Below, piece after piece: positions 48,573-59,700 of a stretch of DNA of 64,000 nucleotides. The position numbers and the translations under genes were made by a program. Numbering within the stretch: position 1 is the first letter of the stretch; each line of letters opens with the position of its first letter. Source of the stretch: Whitmania pigra (taxonomy: Eukaryota; Annelida; Clitellata; Hirudinida; Haemopidae); NCBI GenBank assembly GCA_021613335.1, contig JAJTWR010000365.1, positions 454,501-518,500 on the forward strand, written 5' to 3'. The notes beneath the pieces were generated by a model that was given only the letters and a program-made list of their open reading frames with translations, had not been told where the DNA came from and made no database searches.

Positions 48573-50756
48573 AACGTGGAACTAACATGACTATATAGAT
48601 GTGGTTTTTGAAGCATATTACAATTTAGTTGTTGTTGATTTTTTCAATTTAATTACCAACACAATAACATACACTGTTGTATTATCAATTTTGTAAATTA
48701 TTGTTATTGTCATTATTATTATTTATTATTATTATCATCATCAATATAAAAGTATGTCATTGTAAGCCACAATATCTATTCATTAAGGATCGTGATAATT
48801 ATGGTGGAGAGAAACCGATGATGATGAAGACGATGACGACTTCAATGGTGGCGCATAAATGATGACACAATGTGCTGCAAGAGAAGAGCCACAGTATTCT
48901 GTGGGCTGGAGTTTATTTTTCATATTTTAAAATTTATTTTCATCCATCTATCCATCCGTCCGTTCATTCATCCATCCATCCATCTGTCAACATTCCCACT
49001 CTCCTCTTACCTTTTTTATTTGATTTACAATTTTGTGGGTTGTTTTTGTCGACGTCTGCAATACATTTTTCAGCACAACCTTCCTCACCATTGCAGGAGC
49101 TTTAATGCGATGATGCATTAATGAATGTGACGTTACATTGATGAATGTGATGATGCATTAATGTGGTGGTTCATTAATGCATTAAATGCTCTGCTGCAGG
49201 ACTCAGGTGTCCAATGTCTGCCTGATCGAGAAGCCATAATGAAACATACTTATAGTTTAAATCAGTTTTAGTCTATTTATTATAACTGTTTTTGTTCACT
49301 TAAAATATCAATGATATTAAGACTCTCGTTGGACAAAATAACATTGCATTGCCAAGCATCACCAGAAATCTTCATTGAAAGCCATAAAATATAGAACTTT
49401 AGCTGTGATGACATTTGTGCAAAAAACAAAAATTCTGAATTTCATGCGCTCATCATCTCACTTTAATTAATTCGCTTATTAATCAATTCATTCATTCATT
49501 GGTTGGTCCCTCACATGAGAAGTATAGGATCACTTTTGAAGTGATAGACATCAATAATATTTGCCAACTATTTGGAATTAAATAATTTAAAATTAATAAA
49601 TACTTCTTGTTATTTATGTTATTTCCTCTGAACAAAGAAATTCTAACTGCATTGTGATGATGTTTGGAGATTACGGATTGATTTTATTATTTGGTCAGAC
49701 ATGTAACACCTTTGACATTTGAGCGAAAATTATTTGCTTTGTTCGATCGAGCGATTTGCTAGACATGGGTATCGAACAAACATCGTGTTTGCATTTTCTA
49801 TTTAAATGATCTTTTGTGTGTCTAATGTATCTGAGGGGGGTGTGGAAGCACTTTTTAGTCACTCTACCATTTGTTTATCGTCCCCACCCGATGGCACTCC
49901 CTGGCGGTTCAGAGTGGTTGGCGAACGTAACATTTAGTTACATTCATTGACATTTGTGGACATTTGTTGATGTGACGGTTGCCATTACCTTCCCATGCAG
50001 GCACACTTGGCCAACCTGCACATATTTTGATATTGTGACCAATCACATGTTGCATTTGTCACAGAATTAATTGTAAATTTAATCAATTTCTGATGACCAT
50101 CAACTATTTATTAGAGCATCAACCCAGATGGCAGAGGATTTGAAGACCTTATCTAGAGCATGATTGGTGACTGATAAACTTGTATTTGTTGGCTTTGTAG
50201 TTTTGAAGATGTTTGCTGGTCATGGTGGAAAAGTCTGGTTTGAGCTTAAATCACACAGCACCACATGTTAATGGTAGTTTGGGATTAGATGCTATCATTG
50301 TTTATGGTTTGCTCTATCTCATTCCAGAAGTTAGAGAATTTAGAGTGGACAATTGAATCAAGACTCTTTTTATCTTCAATGTGAATATAATTTGCAATGT
50401 AAATTTAATTTTTTTGGTAGTAATATTTAAATTAATTATAAAAGTAGTTTAAAATTTGTTGCAGCTGTTTTATTTCATCATATATTAATTTTTATGCTTT
50501 AACATGTCAGAACTATTGTCATATAAAATTCTTTTGACTTGAGGCAAAAGAGACAATGTGATAAGTGGTATGACATTGTAAAAAATTCAAATATAAGAAA
50601 ATAAAGAAAAATAAAAAATGAAACTAATCCTTGAAAAAAACTTGATTTTATGCTTCAGCTGCACTTAAATAATAAACTTCAAAACAAAAAATTGTTTCCT
50701 GTTTTGCAGCTTTCCCAGCAATCAGAGGGCAAAACATGTCCTACAAGTGATCAGTC
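48573..50756. other. Spacer upstream of NAV exon, no gene seen
   Basis: AT-rich with ATCCATCC and TCATTCAT runs (48940-48985, 49480-49500) and repeated GATGCATTAATG words (49110-49180). A good acceptor (CTCTTGCAG, minus, 48880) leads to no long frame. Confidence 0.5.
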
Positions 50757-53700
50757 ATGAGGCCATCCAAGGAAGATTCTAAATCAGGCAGAAAGTTTCC
50801 TCCGACACAAGCAGAAAACTTTGGAACCCTTCTCAGGAGAGGTTCCGGCAGGCCGGAAAAGGCCGCCCCTCCTCTACCCCCGAGCGTCACCAAGTCTTTT
50901 TCGGTCGGCACCGGACTCAGGCTTCCGGATCCGCCCGGCGTTTCGAAGTCCAATGCGAGCGTCCAGTTGGAACACATCGACGAGCGGAGGGATCACTTTC
51001 CTCAGGAGCCTCTACCCCCAAAGTCTTACCCACACCACTCTTCTCCTTCTAGACAGCATCTTCAGGCCCTTGCAGCTCTCAGATTTCAACAACAGCAACT
51101 GTTTCAGCAACAACAAATCTTCCACCAGCAACTACTACAACAGAGCAGACATCAGAGTTTTGCTGGAGGCATGCCGGTCGAACCTCTGTTGCCACCAAGG
51201 GTTGGCTGTTTGTGGCTGTTGAGCATGACATCGACGTAACCAGAATATGTAAATTGGTGCTTAATCAATGTTAATAACTGATCTAATTGATGGTGTTAAT
51301 TTAAAGGCTAAAAGAGCAGACAGCAACACTCAAACAGCAAGGCGAACTTCAATCACAAGAAGTGGTTCTGTCACTGACCAGAGAAAGTTCGTCTCACCAT
51401 TTCCCCCGCCAGATTTTGTGAGGGACTTTGCGAACAGCTCCAAAAGCCCTCAGAAACAAGCATTGCACAATCTTTTATCCATTCCGTCGTCTCATTACAG
51501 TTCACTTTCAGCTGCTAACGTCCTGTCGAAGTCTGACGCAAAAAATCCAGAATTGCCAATTCCACCTGACATCCAGCTAGAAACAACTCCCTTTCAAGTG
51601 CCATCATCATCTACCTGTAGTGAGGAAGATGTAGCCATCCCTCAATGTTCAAAGCCGGCGACCACGGATGCCGTGGGATCCAGCAAGTCCAGCAGCGGCG
51701 ACACCAGCAACTCTTCCACGGACAGTGTCATCTTCAGGCCTTCGAGCTGCGACGATTCGGATGCAAACGACGGACAACCGGATCACATTACCAGCCTGAG
51801 GAATAAGAAGAATATGAACAAGAATGACTCACAAAAGCCCTCCCTCGACCAGAAAATGCCTTCAGCAGGTCAATCCAATATTTCAATGGAAAAAATTCTG
51901 AACGACTCAAAGATCCTTAAACCTCTCCAGCCAATTTCCACTTCCATGCCCTATGCTTTCCTTCGAAGTCTGTCTACCCTGAGTCAGGGCAAGTCGCAGG
52001 GATCGTCGGATCCTTCTGAAAGGCCGCTCAGCTCTCCCTCTCACCGAAGCACCCAATCCGATTCTTTCCACAGAACCAACCACCACAACATCACCCCGTC
52101 TTTTGGGAAGCTTTACTCTCCTGTCGTCCTGTCCACCACCACTGCCAGCGCCATTCCTTACACCATCGACGATCATCTCAAGAAATTCCCCAAACAGCAT
52201 GTCGCTCCTTCTGGCAACGGCAACTCCGGTTATCTGTCGGACGGGGAGATTTTGAAGTCAGGGGCAAGCCAGGATATTGGAAGTGGTTATTTAAGTGAGG
52301 GAGGAGCCACTCTATATGTAAGGAGGATCCAGCAAAGGTTCAGAGAAGGACTTCTGGCTGTGCAGGAGAGCTTGGAAAGGAACCAATCCAAGGCAGAGGA
52401 CACAAGGTTGGTAGAGTGAAGCAACGAAGGTGTAAACATTGTGTTAATAATTCAAATATAAGTATAATTACATAATAGTAAGTGTTAATAATTACATCGA
52501 TCAAATGATAGTTACAGTTAATATTACATCAGTTACATACATAATATATAATATAATTAGTTAATATATAATATATCATAATTTTATTTGGCTGATTACT
52601 AATCTCAAAAGCATTCTAAAACTTAATATTAATTTCCTAAACATCAACAAGCTTGGCTTTGAACAGTGTCTGTAACGTTCTGACAAAACTTCAAAGATGT
52701 AGGAGTGTGGATCACAAACGCACAAACACAGTTCACATGCATGGTGCATATTTTCAATAAAATTCCTCTGAGCAATTCGATACTCAGAACTCAGAAAGGC
52801 ATTGTGTTACGTGACGAGGGATCCAGTTGTACCCCTGGCATAAAAAGGTTTCATTGACTCACAAGGATTTATGAGGTTACAATCATGTAGATTTATTTTT
52901 CTTTCCTGCTTTAATTTGTGAATATTAGTCACTAGCCAGAAAGGTAAGAAGTAAAATCAAAATATTTGGGGTATTTTAATAATTGGTTAGTATATAAAAA
53001 TATGTTAGCTAATAAATGCTGACTAATAAATGATTATTTTTAAAATAAAAACTTTATTTAAATCATTTTAGAATAAAAAAAAGGTTAAATATTACAGATG
53101 AGTGTTTATTTAAATGTACGGGGAAACCATTTGGATTAGTAAATTATTAATCATTATGGGACAGCGAAGACACAAGGCGCCTCTGACGCTACTCACGTGG
53201 CGCTTTATAAATTAATTATTATTATTATTAAATAAATTACATTTGTCCATTCACCAAGGATTCTCAATGCAACATTAGCAATATGTCAGGAAATATAAAC
53301 ACAGCAGATTGGTCTCGTAAATATTTCTTTTGCCATTAAGCCACAACGGAGCTTCTCTCAATTCCATCTCATCTTATCATGAGAAGAGAAACAGGGGGAG
53401 AAAACTCCTTGAGCCCCCTTAACACTGCCCTGACGACCCCAATCCCATAAAATTATCCAAGGGTTGTTTAATCTGACTTGCTACGACATAACTCCATTGT
53501 GTTTATTCATTGGCTTTTTCTGAACTCAATTATTTAAGCTTTTTTTTGTGATTGTATTTCTTTATGGTTCCTCCCTCTTGAGGGAAATGAACTAATCCTG
53601 TCTGATGTCATTTATGGATCAGCCTTGCTATTTGTCAAGCTGTTGTTCCGATAGGTCTTGCCTTTTTAAGTGGTGCATTGAAAGATAGGTTGAACAGAGT

Positions 53701-56700
53701 TCAGATAATTTGCATCCTAATAATTATAACACCAGTTCAGTGGTGCCAGTGAGGAGATGATTGTATTTATCTATATTTGAAAGGAAAAAAAAACGATTTA
53801 TTTTAAGGCAAACTAAACTCTCTCGTAAAGAAAGCAGGAGAGCCACTAAAAAATCATTTGTTGACGCCTTCCATTTCCTGTCTTTTAAAATCCAGATTGG
53901 AGATGCCGGGGAACTCATGTCTTATTTACAGAAGGATGTGGAATAAAACAAATTGGTTGTTTATGGCGCACGTCGTATTATTGCGACTGCAAACGATGAC
54001 AGTTAAAATTCAACGCTGTCGAGTGTTCTTAAAGTTTTTGCATATTAATATTTTATTTTTCAAAATTTTACTTGAGCTTACTCTACTTTCAACAAATTTA
54101 AGACAAGAGTCGACGAAATACCAAATTTAAAATTTGTCAATGTAATGATAACAAACAGTGGATAAGGAAAAAGAGGAAGATGTAGAACAAAAAAGAAGGT
54201 CCAGGAGTTCTAGTTTCGTATTATTACAACGCAGGACTCGAAAACGAAAAGTGCATGGCAAGTGAATCTTTAATTGGCACGTCACTCCTGCACTCCCGCA
54301 CTCCTGCGCAGGAGTTGAGGTCAGAATTGCGGTATTGATCATTCTGTAGCACGAGCAGTGCAGGAGTGGCAACAACAAAAGTGAGGAGGTGTTGAGCCGT
54401 GAAGTGGGGAGGGGAGAGCCTAGGTGTTTTCCCCCTTTTAATGAGTCCAGTGGTGTTTGCGTTTTTTGCGCGTGGGCGTGTGTAGGCCGTTCTTTCTCTC
54501 TTACTCTCGACCAGTTGGTCATACATAGTTCATTCACTAAATCATTTATCAATCGTTCATTCGTTAGTTCTTTCATTCATTCATTCGTTCGTTCGTTCGT
54601 TACTGATTCATTCTCCATCGTCTCCTTCAAACTGTCATGGCCTTCGGAAGGAGATTAATCGTGTCGTGTTTCGTCGGCCTACTTCCTCTTCTAGAAAGGA
54701 AGCGGATGTTCCTCCCGCATCGTTCCAATGCCTCCTCGACCGCTGCATGCAAGCCATCTTTGACATAATTCAGGTGGTTCCTTTCACCTGTGCTTGTTTA
54801 CTTATGTGCGTAGACGGAGTTGCAAGGTATCGGTCAAAGACTCGGAAGTCATCAGTCAACCATGTGTAGTCAGGTGAGGGATTGTACCTACTGAAGGTAC
54901 AATTGGGTTGGTCGGTCATTTCTGTGTATGCTGTTGATGGTTGACTGATGTTTAGCCATTCGTCCAAAGATGTAACTTTATAATTAACGCGACTTTAAAA
55001 ACCTAATGATGTAAATATGATGGTGACACATCAAAATAGCCCAGCGACAAAATAGCCCCGTCAAAACATCCCCGTCAATGTAACTTTATAAAAAATACTT
55101 ATATGAGTTGAAGACATTAACCGATAACTGATCTAAAATTTGATTAAATGAAATGAGTTTTATGTTTTGATGGTGCTGTTTTGACCGGGGTGCCAAATAT
55201 GATACCTGACTCAATTAGTTTATTATTAATATTTATTTATTTTTTACTAAAACGTGCTCAATTCGTAAAATCTGTTGCAATTCATGGGGTGGGGTGAGAT
55301 AAGACTTCTTATTCGGTTTTTTTTTTAAATTGGACAATAAAATCAACAAATAAACAAAAACCGAAATGAATTTCAAGAGTTATGTTTGGGCTAACTGATG
55401 CGTCTCAGCTTTGACAACAGGTACTTGTCCGTCTTGGACAGATGGGATGAAGAATCCGCATCAGAGTGAATGTCGTCAGAGTCTTCTCTGGCTCTTTTGG
55501 ACTTTTTAGATTTTTTGAGTGACTGTTGAGATGAATCATCACTGTCACCATCAGAGTCTTCTCTGGCTCTTTTGGACTTTTTAGATTTTTTGTGAGACTT
55601 GTGAGAATGTTTGTGCTTTTTGCTCTTGTGTTTCTCTTTCTTCTGCTTTTTATTATCCGACATGGTGCTTCTCTCGAGAGTTTGATTATGCTGATGATTT
55701 TCCAAATTCACGATGTCTGTGTTGCTCTGTTGTACTTTCAGAGAATCTACTGGATTTATATTTTCGAACCAATTTTGGGATCTGATTTCTGATGCTTCAT
55801 TTTTGTCTGACTGTTGAATGAGATCTTTATTCTCATCCTCCTCATCACTACTTTCTTCATCGTCGTCTTCAAAAATAGCTTTGAAAATGTCCACACTCGG
55901 TGGAAGGGTGTCTTTAATCTCGACGGTTTGGTCCGCCACAGCCTGGTCTTTATTCTCGTGTTTCTCAACTTCTGGAATGTCACAATTATCAGCTGGGATT
56001 AAATTCAATCTCTCTGATTCATCCACCGATGGTCTCAGATCAACTTTTGAAAGAATTGCCAATGGCTTGGAGATAGGGGCTCCTTCCTCAGAATTTGTCG
56101 TGGCTTTTGAAAGGGTTTCTGTAGGAGGATGAGGAGGCTCTCTTATGGTTAAAGCATCGCGCGACAAGACGTCAAAGATTGATATTTTCGAATGCTTCTG
56201 CCCCGGAATTCCCGTTATGGTAGATTCTGGGTAAGGATCTTCTACATTGAAACGCACGCACAAATACTTATGAGGGTGCCATGCCACTACTTCTCTGGTC
56301 AGACGGCCGAACATATTCTGAGAAGCAGCTTTCTCTTTTGCACTTTTCTCTTTCACTTCTTGGGTTGCATCATTTTCTGATGCCTTTGTGAACCGGCCCA
56401 TCATGACAGTGCGAGAGAAATGATCTACCTTCACTGAGCTCTCCCTTTGCTGCTCTTTCTCCCACTCTGTCACTGTTTCAATCTGCTGTACTTTTGCATT
56501 ATATTCCTTATTGTCACCAGAATGAATTGTCTCTGTACTGGGTGGGTCATGTATTGGTGTGATTTTGTTGTTCGTATTCTCTAAATTAAGCTGCTTCTCC
56601 GGTTCTTCTGACTTTGGGAGACTACAATTTCGTCTGGATTCCTCCAATCGTAGCCTGTCCTTCTCACTTATCATATCAAACACGGAACGTATTTGAGCTG

Positions 56701-59700
56701 TTTCACCCAGCATTTCTCCTCTTTTGAAACTATTCATTGGTTGAACCCAATGAGATTTTCTTTTGCCTACTTTAGGTTCAGAATTTTTGGTTGAAACGGT
56801 CTGCGAAATGCCTACGTTGAGCACAAAATCACCGGAAATAACGGGTGGTGGGTATACCTTTACTTGCACTGGGGTTCCACTTGATTTTTTGAATCCATCT
56901 ATGGCGCCCCTTTCTCTTCTGTCCACCAGAGGTTTTGAAGGAATTTGGATTGGTTCTTCATCATCCATGTACAATACTGTATTGTAATTGGAAGCATTGT
57001 CTCCGGCATATATATCGTCATCATCTTCCTCCAACGCTCCAACACCGAAACCCTGTCCCTTAATGCCTCTACTTTTAATTCTACTTGGAACATAATCGGT
57101 CTGTTTTGCTACTTGTGGGGTCAGACCAATGTAACCCAGTCCAAACTGATTGATTTGGATTGAAAAATTAATGACAGAAATGCTGCCTGACTGTTTGCAA
57201 TTTTCACTATTGCAAGAAGATTTCTTTGATAACTGTTTCGCCACAAGACTTGGAGGCAAAGAGCACCCGAAAACATCATCTCGCTCAGGTACCGAGTACG
57301 AATTTACGTCTGCATTCTTCCAGCCCATCTTCTTTAATAACTTTTCTCCAACTGTTAGCTTAGCTGGTTGGACGCATTGCTGAAGATGCGAATTGGAAAA
57401 GAGCGACAAAAGAGAATTTTCTTGGGGTGCTCCCCAAGAACGCTTCAAACTGCCTTGATATTTGTCGCTCGAAAATAACTTCTTGGGGGCTATTCCAAAC
57501 TCACCAAAGTCCTCCTCGTCCATAAAATCTTCTGGCTTCTGGGAACTTTTCTTTTCACTTCGTGAGGACCTAGACGATTTGAAGTTCTTTGGCACCCATC
57601 CTTCTTTTGTGTCGACGCTGTTGAAATAGCCAGCTGAAAATCCGCCTGTAAAAGCTCCATGAAATCGAATTCTTCCCTGCTCGTCCCGCACCACCTGATC
57701 GTGCACTGCTACAGGTTTTCTGCTTTGAATTTCGTCATCATCGCATTGCGGTAAAGCAGATCCAAGTGTAACAAAGTCGTTGTCTTCCATGATCAAAGGG
57801 AAGATGAAGTGTTTGTTTGGTTAATTACTTAGATTTATTCAGTTAACCAAACCAAGACGAAATACAGAGCTTGTTGGTTTACATAAAAGATTCTGATTGA
57901 ATGATTACATTAATAAAATTTTAAAATTGATTTTTTTAATTAAATTGCAAATCTTTGTACATATAAATTCAAGAGCGTGTATCCAAAGCGTTTTGATTGG
58001 TTAAAATAAATTCTACCGAACGAATATGCTTGGCCAAGAAAATGAATAAAAAATCCTGAATTTGTAAATCAACTAATAATTTAACGAAATTGATTACATA
58101 AAATTTATAATTACTTACATTAATATTATAAATTTTTGCATAAAACATTCTATAATAATTTTATCGTCGCTATAAATTCAGCACAAGCCATTCATCAGCA
58201 ATCTATATGAAGCAAAGTTTAGACTTAAACTACCCGCCATAAAATAACATTGACTAGAATGATCTCTTGCTAGAAGAAAAAGGGGTCATCTCTTCAAGTT
58301 ATTTGAATATTGGAATGATATTTGACTTGATCTCAGATACTAATTATTAACTACATAAAATTTAGTTTAAAAATGTATTAATTGTCTTTCGCTACTTTTG
58401 CATACTGTCTGTCATTGGTCAAATTTAGTATTATTTTCCGAATTATATTTTTTATTGCATCGAATTATCGCAAGAAACGCAAGAAATAGTTTTTATAATT
58501 TATTTTAAAAAGGTCAACTATTAAAATGAACAATATCCAAAAGGAGGTTCTGAGAAATTCTCAGTGATGACGATACATACAATTGTTATAACCATGTCGA
58601 GGATGGCTATTTCTAGCCTGTTGCCTAGCTGGCATCACCTTCCTCATTCTAGACCCGCAGTGTGAAAATTCAAACTGGTCGATCAAAGATGCGGCCATGG
58701 CAACAACTCTAACATCGCTGGTCAAGGATTTAATTTGACGATAATTGGCAATCACTTTGATATCGACCCAACCGTCAATATCCATGTGATCGTGCAGAAA
58801 CGAATCCTTTTTTAGATTTTCATTGGAAAAAATGTACTCGACTTTCTCTTTAATTAAAACCGCCTTTTCTAAGGAGTCAGCTGTTTTTGTCTGCCAGCAA
58901 GCATCTCTAGAATTGTACTGGTTCCTGTGTAAATTAGTCAGTGGTGTATCGCTAGGGCTATCAATAGAACGTTCAGATTTTCTGGGCATATTTCTTGCCA
59001 ATTGCTTGGCCAGCATCTCTTTCCTCAATTTAGACCCGCAGTGTGAAAATTCAAGATGGTCGACCAAAGCAGCGGCCATGGCAACGACTCTAACGTCGTT
59101 GGTCAAGGATTTAATTTGGCGGTAATTAGCAACCACTTTGATATCGACCCAACCGTCAACATCCATGTGATCGTGTAGATATGAATCTTTCTTCAAATTC
59201 TCGTTGGAAAAGATGTACTCGATTTCTTGTTGGACTAAAACCGCTGATTGTATAGAACCAGCAGTTTTCGCCTTCCAATTGGCATTATTACTTTTTAATG
59301 TGGCGGATTCAGTGTAAAACATTGCTGACCGTTTATGGACTGAGATTAGAGTTTGAAGAAGCGTTGGTTGTGCCTAAAATAAAACCGGATGGCTCCTTCG
59401 TCGATTCAAAAGATCCTAAATATAGTTTAATAATTTTCTAATTAACTTTTTAATTTTAATTTGTTTGTTTTTTTTGGATTTGATATTCAAATTTAATTAA
59501 AATTAATAATTGGTTATTACTTGAAATAATATAAATAAAACATGCACAATTAGAATACATTTGAATTTAATGCCATACATACGTAGCATTGTTATGTACG
59601 TGTTTATGCTGCGTTTACGATGTGTGCAAAAAATAATTTTAGATGCCGTGTTTCCCCGAAAATAAGTTCTAGCGCTTCTTTTGGAGCAAAAATTAATATA

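Larger units (their letters stand above)
52407..55390. other. NAV intron, left part
   Basis: Contains a SINE tail (53160-53225), TTCA/GTTC microsatellite (54560-54602), the palindrome ACTCCTGCGCAGGAGT (about 54301), a possible exon (54638-54775) and an inverted-repeat element (55024-55195). The rest is AT-rich. Confidence 0.5.

Noticed and set aside
55592..57383. Several 60-100 codon plus-strand frames inside the GPATCH1-like gene
   Set aside because: They are complementary shadows of the 799-codon minus-strand gene.
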